A stretch of 64,000 nt of DNA from Parelaphostrongylus tenuis (GCA_019055375.1 JAHQIW010005186.1:186001-250000), one strand, 5' to 3'. Counted from the stretch's first letter, positions 24,940 through 36,644 are shown. The notes: a model not told the origin generated them from the letters alone. Numbers and translations: made by a program.

Positions 24940-26340
24940 CGACTGCTCTTTATAGACCCGCTTAAAAGGATATAATCTGACATGGGTATAACATGTTTTG
25001 AGCTGCTAGGTCTAGTGCTATGCAGGTAGCTGTTTCATCCTATTGGGGATTCATCATTAGCACCCTTCCTCGGTCCACCCAATCCCCTGAGGCTATATAT
25101 AACATCACCTGTATCACCTGTCGTCCCGTTGATCGTCGAGTGACTCGAGCGGGTACCAGCAACTCTTCCATTTTTCCCTATCGCGTGCAAGAGTAGCCCA
25201 GTGGGTCCTCCTCGCTCTAGAGATTCGCTGAGCATTATATCTTTCTTCCATCGCTTTCGTGAAGAAATCGGACCAACGGGTCAGTGGTCTTCCTTTAGAG
25301 CGCTTGACGTCCCGAGGAATCCAGTCGGTAACGGCTCTCGTCCATCGGTTGTCGTTGAAGCGCATCATGTGTCCGGCCCACCTTATTTTCGATATCCTGG
25401 CGTGTAGAACGGCGTCTCCGATTTTCGATGTTGACGTAGGTCGGAACTTCGGATCTTTTCTCTCATTTGCGAAATACGGGATACTTCTAGCATCGACCTT
25501 TCGACTGCGCGTTCGATAATTCCAAGTGATCTTTCATCCTGCTTACGTAGCGACCAGGTTTCTGCTGCATACGTTAGGGCAGGGATAATTGTCGAGTCGA
25601 AAAGGTGGGCACGGAATCGGATGTTCTTTGTCCTCTTCACTACATCTTCGATGCTCTTAAACGTTCCCCAAGCCGCTCGTTTCCTCCTGCTCAACTCTGG
25701 GGCTAGGTCGTTCATCATGTTGATTTCGCGACCTAGATAGATGTAACTGGAGCATTCGGAAATTGTCGTTCCGTTGAGCGTGAATGGGGCATTAGAAACC
25801 CATCCGTTCCTCATGAACATTGTTTTCGTCAGATTCAGTTGAAGACCAATCTTTCCACAGGCGTTATCGAAATCAATCAACATTCGTTCCGCTTGGCTGA
25901 TGTTTGGTGTTATGAGAACGATATCGTCAGCAAAGCGAAGATGGTTCAATTGTCGACCGTCAATTTTCACTCCCATTTCGTCCCATTCTAATGTTCGCAT
26001 GACGTTTTGTAGGGTGGCAGTGAATAGTTTTGGCGATATTGTATCGCCTTGTCGAACCCCTCTTCTTACGTCAATGGTGATATTGTTTGTAGAATGGAGA
26101 AAGAGATATATAACATATAATATAATAATATATAATACTCTGTAGAGGAATCGACACCCAGTAATCAATCACCCCAAGTCAGCGGCCGATATAAGAGGTA
26201 TGATTTATTGTAACGGCATCGATCCCTTTATAGATGATTATATAGCTTCAGGTGAGTCCCAATAGGACGAAACAGGTACTTGTATAACACTTAACCTAGA
26301 AGTTCAAAACATGTGATATCCTTAATTATGACTCATGTGC
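24940..26340. mobile_element. TIR-bounded element enclosing an RTE reverse transcriptase, copy 2
   Basis: The left end (about 24945-25095: 'agacccgcttaaaaggata', 'aacatgttttgagctgctag', 'gtttcatcctattgggga', 'cccctgaggctatata') recurs inverted at 26228-26335 ('tatatagcttcaggtgagtc', 'cccaataggacgaaacagg', 'gttcaaaacatgtgatatcc'). The interior is the RTE RT ORF on the minus strand. The junction block 'atcaccccaagtcag' next to the right arm is shared with copy 1. The paired arms show a TIR or foldback element carrying LINE sequence. Confidence 0.6.
25100..26110 (-). pseudogene. RTE-type LINE reverse transcriptase, C-terminal half
   Basis: A 261-codon open frame (25383-26168) contains an RT palm: 'VRRGVRQGDTISPKLF' (motif B-like), 'HLRFADDIVLI' (catalytic FADD) and 'YLGREINMMNDL' followed by 'ELSRRKRAAWGTFKS', typical of RTE elements. 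A frameshift near 25.37-25.39 kb moves the reading into the frame at 25114-25368, which carries the C-terminal 'NRWTRAVTDWIPRDVKRSKG' and 'RTHWATLARDREKWKSCW', also RTE hallmarks. The endonuclease and the first RT motifs are absent. The first residues of the open frame lie in non-LINE flank. It is a recent but dead copy enclosed in the TIR element. Confidence 0.8.
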
Positions 26341-26344
26341 GGCA

Positions 26345-27765
26345 GGAAGGAGTGCCTCACTGTCCAACCCATATAATTTGTATTCAACACCGATATTCTG
26401 ATTTGAGAAGTGCATTTGGAATTTATGTGATTTGAGTACGGTTAGTCTCCCTTTGAATAATTAGTGGAACACTCAGAAAAGCAGTATGTTGAAAGCTGTG
26501 CTGCATTTACTTGTTTCAACTGGAGTCTAGGTGGTTTATTTTTTTTTCCAAACTAAGTAATAGTAGTAATACGGGGGAGGGGGTATTAGGCTCACTGAGT
26601 TGTAGGAGACGTGACATCGCAGATTCTGGAAAAGGTGAAGGGTTAATTGTTTGGATAATTTATATTGTCTCAATCTTGAGTTTTTGGCTTACAAAGGAAA
26701 AAGTGCGAATTATTGAACAATCTCAAAGTTTAATGACGATCGGTTGTGTGAATCACTATAAAAACTTTATGAAACGACTGCTCATGTACTGGATGCGCTC
26801 TGATAAAAAGATAACAAAAATCCATGAGAAATCACTGCAGCATTTATTAGTATGATGAAGAAGACAAAGATTCGGAGTAGCAGCCGCTTCTACATAGAAA
26901 TCTAAAGATCTTAAAGCTCTCCGTGGATGACGTATGCGACTAGATCAAATCGATTAGAAGAAATGCGGGACTCCAAACAACGTGTAATGTCAAGTCGTGT
27001 AAAACAAAAAAGCTTATAGGACGCGTGATATGAGTAGTGTAGTTGTGTAGATCATGCTCCGTGATACGTGCAAAACGGCCTTGTTTTGGCTCCACCTAAT
27101 CACCATGGATCTCATCCCTTAGCAAAATGGGAGAAAAGAAAAGCCAGTTTAACCAGAAATGGTCTCTCTTCGTTAAAGCTTGATGGATATTTGTAGCGAA
27201 TTTTTGGGAGCGCTTTAACACCATCAACCCATTTTGAAAAATACGCAGTTTGATCATTATCTAACACATTCATGAGGATGACAAATTTGTCATGTGTTAC
27301 TCGAACTCACTTCTCAGTGAGAAACTTCCATTGAATGAAGCATTTCAGGCAATGAACCGAATGAGTAAAGTTAAAAGTTGTGAAATATATGACATTCGGC
27401 GTAACAAGTTCTAAAAAAAGCTGTAATATTTTGACAGGATCCAAAAGCTCGTTGCTTATAATTATCATCTCCAACAGCAAAGTGGACACGTTTTCAAAAT
27501 TGAAAAATAAATGAGAAATAAGAAAAAGATATGAAGTAAAAAGATTAAATGAAACAAAGATAAAATGTAATTAGGCTTTTTCGCCCTCGGCTTGTTCTTA
27601 ATAAAGTAACTTCAATCCTAGGACTTTTATTTTTGCCTTATTCGGTCGGGTAGGGGGCCCAAATGGTGCAGTGAAAGACTCAGAAAGGATCTGTTGAGCG
27701 TAGTTACGGGATTGAAGCCACCTTAGGTTTTAGTTTCAGTCGCATTTCGTTACTCTTGAGGAATT
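26345..27765. other. No gene supported; tRNA-like scrap near 27660
   Basis: The 114-codon plus-strand ORF at 26511-26855 is low in complexity and motif-free. 'caaatggtgcagtgaaagac' near 27660 with 'gggattgaagccacc' resembles a decayed tRNA-like SINE head. Nothing else is recognisable. Confidence 0.3.
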
Positions 27766-27769
27766 AACT

Positions 27770-28075
27770 TTAATGTGCTACATTAATTTTTACATTGATG
27801 CTCGCATTTCCAATAATTGTCTTCCTAATATTGTCGTCGATCATTTTCAGCCAATGACAACGCAATCGTTCACGCAGTTTGTGCGTACGATGGAAGGACA
27901 GTACCAGGCAAGCGGTGTTTTGAAAAAAATTATAATACCGATCTAGAACTTCACATGGTAGGCAGTTCATACTCGAAAATTGTTCTATAAAAAGGCGCCA
28001 GATCAATCGAGAACCACCTGGTGAAATGAACGATATCCTATGACTGAAGGTCATGCCAGGCTTATACGCCTGCAT
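27770..28075 (-). CDS. Unidentified ORF or terminal exon, 101 aa
   Basis: One uninterrupted minus-strand frame runs from ATG at 28073-28075 to TAA at 27770-27772. The C-terminal half looks protein-like and basic ('KLRERLRCHWLKMIDDNI', then 'RKTIIGNASINVKINVAH'). A canonical AATAAA on the minus strand lies at 27626-27631, about 140 bp past the stop, which supports a real 3' end. A GT at the N-terminal side ('SPG|gtggtt') could be a donor, so the upstream part may be non-coding. I recognise no family. It could also be a retroelement relic. Confidence 0.3.
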   Translation of the reverse strand: MQAYKPGMTFSHRISFISPGGSRLIWRLFIEQFSSMNCLPCEVLDRYYNFFQNTACLVLSFHRTHKLRERLRCHWLKMIDDNIRKTIIGNASINVKINVAH

Positions 28076-28198
28076 TTTTACCGATCAAGTGATGATCAAT
28101 GTGCTGTCCTTCTTCTCTACCATTCTCATTGTTGAACGTGTACCATCAACTTAAGAAAGATTTTTCCAATAAAATCGGAAGGAGAAAGTGAGAAGTAA

Positions 28199-28327
28199 TG
28201 CAAAGCACCTCATCAGTTGTTGCTCTCGACGATAGTTCGTTCACTTTGCAGGATGACACATTAGTATTATGCAAGACGACGTTTGCAGCTTTTCACTTAG
28301 CAAAGGAAAGAAAATTTTACAGTTAGG
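28199..28327 (+). CDS. Short ORF, 42 aa, unidentified
   Basis: ATG at 28199 opens a frame to TAG with residues such as 'SVVALDDSSFTLQDDTLVL' and a C-terminal 'FAAFHLAKERKFYS'. The composition is protein-like, and it lies head-to-head with the minus-strand ORF ending at 27770. A TTTGCAG inside the ORF could be a splice acceptor, making only the second half coding. Family unknown and support slight. Confidence 0.2.
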
Positions 28328-29168
28328 AAATTATCGTTCTAGGAAAGTTGTTTATTATGCCTGATGGGCAACAGAGTACATGCAGCTATTTGTTATACAA
28401 TATACGAAAATGTCCTTGATTTGTGTTACGACATAGCACCCGTATGACTTTTCATCCTCGCAGGATCATTAGTGTGTTACCCATAACGTGCTAAGCAAAA
28501 CCTCGTATGAGTATTGAAGGTCGGTGTCAAAAATGTGCTCGAACACTTCTAGGAAACCCCAATTTTGGCGCCATCTTTGCTTAATCATTCATGTTTAGTC
28601 GCGATAAACTCGCCGAAGATTAACTGAATTGGTGGCGTGAGATCACACAACTCAATTTTCGATATACACGCCATGCTCTCCAGTAGACTTGAGAGCATTT
28701 AATTTACGCCAGAGCGCTGCTCAACAAGCTCATTAATAAACTGAGAGGTGATGGAAACTATAACAGTCTGCTTCATAGCAATGGCTTTGCCAGTCATTGG
28801 GTCGTCAGACAACGGGATTTGAGGGATTTCGACGTGAAACAAAGGTCCTATTCCTATTTGGCTCACTTATTTGCGTGATAGCATCGGCGATTTATCACGT
28901 AAAAATTGCCGGCGACGACGGTAAACCGTTAATTACAAAGTAGTGTGAGTCAAATGAAAAATAAAGCAGCCAGTCACAGAATAATGTGCATCAGTGTCAA
29001 ATAATGCATGTGGGAAATCAAGTAGGCAGAGCAACACTGTGAACACTTTGCTCTTTCGTCACCACCTTCTAGTCAAGCATCAACTTTTGTATGTACCGAA
29101 TAAACAAAAAAAATCTTTTGGAATCCTAATGAAAGATCTGAGCCACGCAGCCCAGTCATTTTCAGGGA

Positions 29169-29377
29169 TACGTGGCTAGTCTACTATCAAAAATCACTTC
29201 ATGTAAATGTAATTTGCATCTATATCCCTCTGCGCAATCAACCTTACTCGTGATCTGCATTGGCATGATAATGGCTACGAGTTCATTGCTGGCCTACAAA
29301 ATTTTCTCTTCCTACAACATTGGAAATATTGGCACATACCGCCTTTCAGCACTGCTGATAAGATCGCAATTATTTTG
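29169..29377 (+). CDS. Candidate terminal exon with one membrane segment
   Basis: After a good acceptor (cattttcag, ending 29166 or close) the frame GYVASLLSK... stays open for about 70 codons to TGA at 29375-29377. It contains a hydrophobic stretch 'STLLVICIGMIMATSSLLAY' fit for a transmembrane helix, followed by a basic end 'RLSALLIRSQLF'. No upstream partner exon with matching phase was identified and no close AATAAA is seen. Unidentified. Confidence 0.25.
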
Positions 29378-29507
29378 ATAAGCACCTTGTACCCTTCAAA
29401 AGTATTTATGCGAACAAATTAGCATTGTTCAAAAGTTATCTAATCCAGGATGTTTTCTCCTTTAGCATTATAGCAAAATTTCAATTTCTGCAAAACAAGC
29501 GATTTCG

Positions 29508-29725
29508 AATAGGGTATTAGCGCAGTGGGTAGTTATGCACCTTATCGAAAAGCAAGGTGTTAGTTTGACCCATTCCTAACGCTCTCTCGCAATCATCATA
29601 AAAACGCCTTGACCAGACCAACTTCGAGTTAGCTAAGAGAATCGTTTAGAAACATTCTACGACTTTCACGATGAAAACGAAATCCTCCAGCAGCCGAAAG
29701 CGCGCGCGAAATGTTTGAAGATCTT
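29508..29725 (+). repeat. SINE-D, tRNA-derived repeat copy
   Basis: A-box-like 'attagcgcagtgggtagtta' and B-box-like 'ggtgttagtttgacccatt' are followed by a body ('gccttgaccagaccaact', 'cctccagcagccgaaagcgc'). Head and body recur at 32.69-32.95 kb, supporting a separate tRNA-derived SINE family. Confidence 0.55.
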
Positions 29726-30230
29726 TGTGAAGGTTGAATGTCAGAGAACCAATCGAATGGAAGGAGTACTTGGATGTTTACAACTAGATTTGATGATCGG
29801 TTATATTGAACTAGAAAGAATAGAAAAAGGTGAAATGTTTTGCTAGGTAGAAACAGAAGTCGGCCAACCAGAACCGTATCAAAAAAAAAAAAAAACCAAG
29901 TGAAGTGAACACAATCTTCATTCGACCCTGCCTTTTTGTGTTAATCAATATTTCCATAGAAATAAAATTCCATTCTCTTCAATAATTCCTTGCGAGACTC
30001 AAAAATGCCAGCTCACTTTGTTGTTCCAAATATCTGTGTGTTTAAATCTCCTGCGTCTTTTTTTTTCTGAATGAGCTTTGATGAAGATGCTGTCCATAAT
30101 GAAAGTGAAGACACAATTTTCAGGTAGAGTTCGGTCACGCGCTTGCAAGGGAGTCTTTGAAAGGTAACATTTCAAGAATGTTGCCGCTCAGAGATCCAGT
30201 TATCATACGCAACAAGAATCACGTCGGAGA

Positions 30231-30596
30231 CTATAATCCGAATATGGAAAATAAGGTAATGCCCAGAAAAATGCTCAAGATTTCCCAATAAATAACTGGC
30301 AATTTCCCTATTAAGTGAAGCAGCATCTTCAGAAGTACACAAAATAAAATATCAATACTCTTAATATGTCCTCGAATATTGAGTGGTATGCGAAACTCTG
30401 AGGTCGGATGGGAGTTGATCACATTGATGGTCAATTGCTGAGAGAGTCGAGTCCTCATATCGCGGAGAGAGTGATAGCAGAACAAAAGCCTTGGTAGTAC
30501 AGTAATTAGCACGTGTCCCCGAAAAGGGTCAAACGCGAGCTCAGCTCTCGCCAGAGGTTCAAAGTTATGCATGCTGCTCAACATTCTTGGATACAT
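30231..30596 (-). CDS. Candidate coding exon, 121-codon open frame, unidentified
   Basis: One of the longest ORFs outside transposons. After a plausible acceptor (gttgagcag) near 30571 the minus strand reads 'HNFEPLARAELAFDPFRGHV', 'LPRLLFCYHSLRDMRTRL' and 'NSHPTSEFRIPLNIRGHI'. A donor-like gtgtac follows 'SIDILF' at about 30340. The remaining hydrophobic C-terminal part may be intron. Codon composition up to the donor is less AT-rich than the flanks. I cannot assign a family, and a decayed retroelement piece is the main alternative. Confidence 0.25.
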   Translation of the reverse strand: MYPRMLSSMHNFEPLARAELAFDPFRGHVLITVLPRLLFCYHSLRDMRTRLSQQLTINVINSHPTSEFRIPLNIRGHIKSIDILFCVLLKMLLHLIGKLPVIYWEILSIFLGITLFSIFGL

Positions 30597-30599
30597 AAT

Positions 30600-31920
30600 T
30601 ATAACATCACTTAATTATTATAGGAGGGATAAAATACAGGAAACCCTTGCAAATTAACAGTAATAATGAGGGCAATGAGATTAAAGATTTCAAGGTGATC
30701 ATGGAGCATCATATGCTGCTCACAAGCTTGTGTTGTTTTGCTTCATTAATAATAATTTTACAAATAGTACGGAACATTAGAGAATAAAGTGTATCGCGTA
30801 CTTTCTGGGATAGCAGTTTTGCTTACTTTTACTATTTTTACAAGAGAACGTTTTTGACTAATGGCAAACGTCTTAGGAATTCGCTGAAGATGTCAGTAGT
30901 TCCTGGTCTACTCAAGTAAATAAAATCGCTTTATATCAACGACATTGCGAATGATAAATAGGTATTGTAGCTTTTGGAATGGCTTACTCTGAAAAAAACC
31001 TATGAAGGAAATCAGTTACAAATTCTCATAGAGGCTGGTTAAGTAAATGGAAATAGGCAACTACAATTTGAATGCTTCACTATTGTTCCTTAAATTATAT
31101 AGAAGCATTAAAGAGGCTCAACGATTCTAATTTCATGAAAAAATACAGGGATAGCGGTAGATGACTTCAAAAAGATCAACAATGTTCTACGGTCAGAGAT
31201 GCACTCTATGCTTAGTCATGTGTCGAATTGAATAGGGTGTCGCAAAGCTCATCTAGAAGAGGCCTGACGGTGCAAAGTAGGAGACGTGCAAAAAAAGAGC
31301 CTCTCATCCACTCATTCAAAAAAGCAAATCTGCAAGGACGATGAAATATAAATGGCTTGCAGTTGCAATGCTGTAATTTGTTAGTTGGCGCCAACTGTTC
31401 AGAACAACATATCAGAAAACGGAGAAAAAGCTTGCTCGAATTCTAGGAAGGCAAATAAACGTTGCGCTCTTCAGTAGAGTAATATCTCGCCAGTAACTAT
31501 CCATAATACCATTCTTGAGCAAATCTTGTCATAAATTCTCAAAATACATAATTTATCAGAGCTTCCTCATCTCTTAAATTTCTGCTTGCATTTCTCAAAC
31601 AAGCTTGTCATGCAAAAAAATTCATTTCTCGATTTAAAGCACACTTTTGAAGAGCTGGTTCAAAGCTTACAGACACTTTCACTGATCTGCAAGTATGTCC
31701 AATGTTTTTCCGTGGAGAAAAACTGCTCCACGACAGTACGTCCGTTGGGACATTGTTGCGATATATGCGGTAAGCTTTTATCAAACGATCAATTAATTCA
31801 CTTATAAGATTTCTACAAATTCACGCTTTATTTATGTCTACTCTCATTCTAATGAAAATGTTAGAAACATCTGTGTTATAGTTAGGAAATTCAGATGCGT
31901 GTCCTAAATATAGATTTGAC
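30600..31920. other. No gene confidently supported
   Basis: At 31212-31394 both strands have open frames (minus ends 'LCDTLFNSTHD'; plus reads 'VSQSSSRRGLTVQSRRR'), each with an acceptor. I cannot choose between them and call neither. Confidence 0.3.
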
Positions 31921-31924
31921 ACTT

Positions 31925-32195
31925 TTTAGCACTTTATTTGATCCGCCATTATAGTTTTTTTTTTCACTGTGCGGATCCCAGTACTTCTAGCATATAAATC
32001 GTTTTTCGTCATTTTCTTTAACGTGGAATACTGACTGAGCGGGTTTCCTTGCGATCTCGAGGCTAGCCTTGATGTGGCGTTCCATAGGGCGTTGTTGATG
32101 ACTGCTGAATAGAAATGGGGGTTGGAGCTCGGCTTCACGCACACCGCGACAAGTATCACAATGACTCGGCCACGGCCCCTCCAATATAGATTTAT
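31925..32195 (-). repeat. SINE-C, near full-length copy
   Basis: Plus-strand view: 'gtgcggatcccagtacttct', 'gatctcgaggctagccttga', 'tgttgatgactgctgaat', then 'aagtatcacaatgactcggc', which is the complement of the Leu-like head. All SINE-C blocks are present in reverse order. Confidence 0.75.
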
Positions 32196-32689
32196 CGAGT
32201 GCCATTTTATATTATTGTTCCCACTATGTCTTCAACTTCTTAACCATTATAACATGACAATTACGAACTCACTGGGGATAAAACTCTCACAAAACAAAGT
32301 ACACATCATTGTGTTCTATACAAATGCCGACTGTTTTCTTCATAGGATATAGTTAAGCGAACTTAGCATTTTAAGTTCTAGACTGCTCTTCCAATGAGCT
32401 AGATCATAATTAGGCAAACTATGTAATCTCATTTCATTGATGTGGTAACTTTCTCTAAGATTTAACCACACCAAGATGTCAGCATAGAAATTCGGTTGAC
32501 GTCCCTATGTCTTCGCCTTCTTCAGAGCCGATGATTCAAGTCGTGGACAATCGACTCGAATCGTCGGACCATAGAGATCGGCTCCAAGAAAGAAAAAAAC
32601 GCCGAGATATTGTCCGAATAAAGATTGCAAATCAACCTCATGGTTTAACTAAATCTCAAAAAAGGGTTATGGATTGATAGTGCTGGATG

Positions 32690-32960
32690 TGAGTAAGAAG
32701 GTGGTCGCGTGCTAAGTGATGAATGCTATCAGGAGGCAAGGTGCTAGTTCGATCCTTTCATCAACAACACTTTTTTGCATTCTATCAACTAAACACTTAG
32801 GAAGGCCTTAGCTCGGCTACTTTCGAGATTCTGAAGTGAATAGTCTCGACCAGCAATCTGCAACACCATAAAAAAGAAAGTATTTCGCAGCAGCCGAAAC
32901 AACACACGCAATTTTCGAAAATTATTTGGGCGATTCATGCGAATAAACGAACTGAGTTCA
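32690..32960 (+). repeat. SINE-D copy
   Basis: 'gcaaggtgctagttcgatcc' is the B-box region, and 'ttcgcagcagccgaaacaac' with a 'cgattcatgcgaataaacg' tail matches the body of the copy at 29.5 kb. The A-box region is degraded. Confidence 0.5.
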
Positions 32961-33258
32961 AGAAGTGTTGGGATCGACAGAGCGAAATCTTAAGACGGGC
33001 TAAAAAAGCCGAGCTTTGAAAAAACTCAGTTCTTATGGTGTCTATTTGATGTGATCAAACAAATGGAGGCAAAAATTCACTTAGAAAATTAGTTTGGTCT
33101 TTTCCTAGTACAAAAGTACAAACGATTTCGCGGAATTTGAACCTAACCTTCCAATCATTTTATGCAAACTGAGGTTTCCGCTCAACCTGTCAGACTCAAA
33201 AAATGACGCAGGCGCAACATTTTACTGTTTGGCCATCTTTCATAACAGCTATTTTCAG

Positions 33259-33416
33259 GTACGGTGATGACATTTGCTTCCAACAAATTTACTGTGAAAA
33301 GTATCTCTGAACTCGTTCAAGATGTGATAGCAGATAAAAATCTCAACGACCTTGTACAGTACTCCATTGATCGCATTGACGAGGAAGATGACGACGAAGT
33401 CACTCCACGCTATCAG
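33259..33416 (+). CDS. Candidate internal exon, acidic, unidentified
   Basis: Preceded by the acceptor attttcag and followed by a CAG|gtagcc donor, the 158-bp exon has a single open frame: 2 bases, then 52 codons including 'FTVKSISELVQDVIADKN', 'LNDLVQYSIDRIDEEDDDE' and 'VTPRYQ'. It looks like a soluble helical segment followed by an acidic patch. I could not chain it in phase to the other plus-strand candidates at 34.7, 35.1 and 37.7 kb, so the gene model is incomplete. Family not recognised. Confidence 0.4.
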
Positions 33417-33591
33417 GTAGCCAATGAGCCCTTACAAAAGAATACGAAACGGGAAGCGTAATTAAAGCATAGCATGGAACACTACTGCAATCGTGATAGT
33501 TAAAAGGCAAATAGATTTAGTGTAATACAGAGTCCAAACACTTTGGAAGGAAAATATGCAGAACTTTCTCCAGTTGACAAAGGAAGGATGT

Positions 33592-33740
33592 TATACCCAG
33601 TGATGTGGAGTGATGTGCAAGACTTCTGCATCAGGCGGGACTCGAATCCATATCTCACTCTATCCAGGAGCGCGTGCTCTTATCCATTGCACTACTGACG
33701 CCCATTTTGCACACCACTCTTCCTATGCTACAGCGGTAGA
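33592..33740 (-). repeat. tRNA-like foldback family, single arm
   Basis: Outer end 'tacccagtgatgtggagtg', then the minus-strand tRNA-like arm ('gcgggactcgaatccatatc', 'cgcgtgctcttatccattgc', 'actactgacgcc' on the plus strand). Only a short part of the centre follows ('agacgatatcgacattgaaa'). Confidence 0.65.
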
Positions 33741-33837
33741 CGATATCGACATTGAAACCAGCCACGCTGGCAGAGGCATTGAATATCAAACGAAATTATT
33801 TATATTTAAGCGCTTTAACGGTGGTAAGATTCCATAG

Positions 33838-34135
33838 ATATACCCAGTGATGTGGAGTGATGTGCAAGACTTTTGCTTAAGCCGGGACTCAAACCCATAT
33901 TTCACTCTGCCTGGGAGCACGTGCTGTTATCCGTTGCACTACTGACGCCCATTTTGCACATCGGTCTCTCTACACTACACCGCACCTATCTGTCAGCCGC
34001 CAATGGTCAACGGCCTGGCCTGGTTAGCCGGTATCGATAAGAGTATAAAAGGATAAGAGCACGCGCTCCTGGATAGAGTGCGGTGTGGATTGGAGTCCCG
34101 CCTGACGCAGAAGTTTTACACATCACTGTACATCA
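33838..34135. repeat. Palindromic foldback with two divergent tRNA-like arms
   Basis: The left arm (33838-33960) carries a tRNA-like sequence on the minus strand and the right arm (about 34030-34135) carries one on the plus strand, both ending outward with 'gtgatgtgcaaaactt'-type sequence. The right arm has an A-box-like 'ataaaaggataagagcacgc' and B-box-like 'gattggagtcccgcctgacg'. The centre contains 'tctgtcagccgccaatggtc' and 'gtatcgataagag'. Confidence 0.7.
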
Positions 34136-34139
34136 GTAC

Positions 34140-35085
34140 CATCATACTATTGCAAAAAGCGATTAAATAAAGAGAATTTTATTCCATCATCAGAGGAGGT
34201 TGTCTCGGGTTAGTTTAATTCATGCATTAAGCGCGAATACGTAAGATCTTGAGGTGTAGCAAAAACAGAGAAAAGCTCTAACTTTTACTCTTGAATACAT
34301 CTTCAAAAGATAAGATCTGCAGAAAGTTGCAACACGGTTCCGCCTTTTTAAGAATTGAATTACTTTATGATCAATTCACTATTCTTTTTTCGTTTAGCAC
34401 CAAGAACATGTTAAGGTCATGAAATGCGGATTTTCTGAATATCCTTGTAGAAATAATTATTCACGGTGGAATGAGAGTTTTCGATAGAAGCTAAGAACCA
34501 TTCAGATTGTTGGCTTTCCCTTGAAGGAATACGACGATACAGTTTTCGCAACATTCACCACGGCGCTGCACAACAAATTGACCAGTTCGAGAGGTTTCGA
34601 CTGGACTTTATTCACTTAATTCCATCTGATTCAATCAGTTACAGTGCTTTTTTAATTCAGCAAACTTGATGGAATACTTCAGCAGCGAATATAAGTGGAG
34701 TCAGCTTGACCATTCGTACACCGCAGGTGATTCTATATTCCACATCAAATTAAGACAAAATGGCCCAGATATCTAAAAAGTTTATGACGAAGCCGAGGTA
34801 GCACTGGTCGATGAGTAGACTTATCCGCTTTGAAGCCTTGAAGAATCCTCCTTTGCACCATGCCCCTTACTCATTTTTATTGTTTTTTTTTTTCAAATTC
34901 TCCGCAACACTTTTAGTTTTCATTCCGGATGATCTGAGATCTTAATCGGCGTATGAAAATGTTACTCATCCGGAATCAGTATTATGATTATCTGATAGGA
35001 AGTGTAGCATGATAGTGCAAAGATGTGACGATAAATAGCAAAATGATCACCAATGCGTGTCATATTTGAATTTAATTTCTCATTG
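34140..35085. other. No gene confidently supported
   Basis: A 66-bp stretch at 34661-34726 (after taattcag, before gtgatt) is open in one frame ('MEYFSSEYKWSQLDHSYTA'), but its phase fits neither neighbouring candidate exon. It is noted, not called. Confidence 0.3.
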
Positions 35086-35091
35086 TTCAGC

Positions 35092-35178
35092 ATCAAAAAT
35101 TGCCGGACTCGTTACTTTCTGTCTCCTTGTTTTAATCGCGCTGGCAGTGTCTTTGAGAAGTAATATGAATGAAGATCG
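35092..35178 (+). CDS. Candidate membrane-segment exon, unidentified
   Basis: Acceptor ttgttcag and donor gatcg|gtgagc bound 87 bp. One frame reads 'GLVTFCLLVLIALAVSL' followed by 'RSNMNEDR', a 17-residue hydrophobic helix with a positively and negatively charged C-side, as in a single-pass anchor. A second frame is open for 23 codons, so the frame choice is uncertain. Both splice sites are strong. No phase-compatible partner was found. Confidence 0.3.
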
Positions 35179-35179
35179 G

Positions 35180-36640
35180 TGAGCTTTTATTTACTCCATG
35201 CCATTGCTTTAGTAATTGTATTATATCTGTAATACCGTGCAAGGTAAACGTAGAGGTTAGAGGTGCATACAAAGCGGCTTAGCCGTGTCTAACCTCTGAA
35301 TTAAGCAAGCCTGAACTTTTGTGGAGTCTGCAATTTGGTGCCAGACTTGTTTTTGAACATCTCCATCGGCTTCAAAAAGCTGACAATTATTCGTGGAGAA
35401 GGTGTGACAGTAATCAAGTAGAGGCACCAGAAGCTTCTAGAGAAAATCAAATTTAACTCAGCAATATTCATGAAAAAGGCAGAATCTTAAACTGGCAATC
35501 AATCATGTGCAAAACTTCGGAGACTTTATGAGTGGTGAATACAATGTAATAAACATGGTAAAAATAGTACTGGTAAGCATAGATTATCAAAGTGGGTCTG
35601 TGGAAAAAAGATCCAAGACTTTTTAGTTCTCCAGTCAATAAGAATCCTTGAATCGTTGCTGCTTACAAGAACATGTCGTCCATGTCATAGATAGTGTACA
35701 CCGTGAGTTGGCATCTGAACCTGTAATTAGTATGTTTCTATGCGACTACAGCTCAGTGGCTCAAGTTTTACGACACGTGGAGTTTGTGACTACGAATTCA
35801 CCGTAAGGAACATACGTGACACTTCATCTATGGTGATTAGCCACCACGGCCCTTCGACTAAGACCATCATCTTTTGCAATTCTATATTCATGTATTGATT
35901 AGCTCGCAAAAAAGAAACTTGTCTTAGCGACAGAAATCTTGGTTCAAACAGCGGCAATGTCAAAAGAAAGGGAATAGTTAATTTTTAGCAAGTTAGCAAC
36001 AAGTCAGCTCTCACTAAGAATCTTTCTGCTAAGATATCTCTTCGCTTGCACACTAACGGCATTGACTATGATTGCAGATTTCTCTGAGAGACATTGTTCT
36101 ATTTTCTGCATCTTTAGTAGGAAGTGTGTGACGTTAGCAATGGTTCAAATAATACAAATCAATCACCTTGCCAGTGAAGTGTGGCGATGCTTAATAAGTT
36201 CTGACCAAAATTGTAAATTTTTTACCTGCTTCTCGAGATTCCAATACTCTTACTAGCCCTCGGCTACTGCTGTCTGCTCTAGGTTGGTTGACAGATGCAA
36301 AAGGCTCTGACTGCGAGTTTGTTCATATACCAAACATCTGTTTAGGACTTTGGATTTTCAGAGTGAGAGCCAAATTTTCGTAGAATTACGTAAGACGTTG
36401 AATGTCACAATATTTCAAAATAGTCAATTTCAACACAAAATTCATGAAACTTTCCGGTTAGGTATATATGTAACATCAAAGCACTACGAAAAAGCAATAA
36501 AGAAACTAGAATTTCGCAGTATTACATCTAACAGTGTCTGTCAGCTCGACCGGGTTTATAAAGCGAAATCGCATACCCGGCCGAACCTGTTAAAGGTTGG
36601 TGGCTGACCTATCATAAAGATATTGGAGAATGAGTTGAGG
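35180..36640. other. No gene supported
   Basis: ORFs at 36062-36256 and 36350-36607 lack motifs and splice support. No known repeat family was recognised. Confidence 0.35.
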
Positions 36641-36644
36641 TTCA

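Noticed and set aside
26511..26855. 114-codon plus-strand ORF
   Set aside because: No motif, no paired splice sites and composition like the AT-rich background.
31212..31394. 60-codon minus-strand ORF and an overlapping plus-strand frame
   Set aside because: Both have an acceptor and plausible composition. No evidence selects one, and no donor or polyA signal was found.
34661..34726. Exon-like segment 'MEYFSSEYKWSQLDHSYTA'
   Set aside because: Good acceptor, but its only open frame is out of phase with both neighbouring candidate exons.
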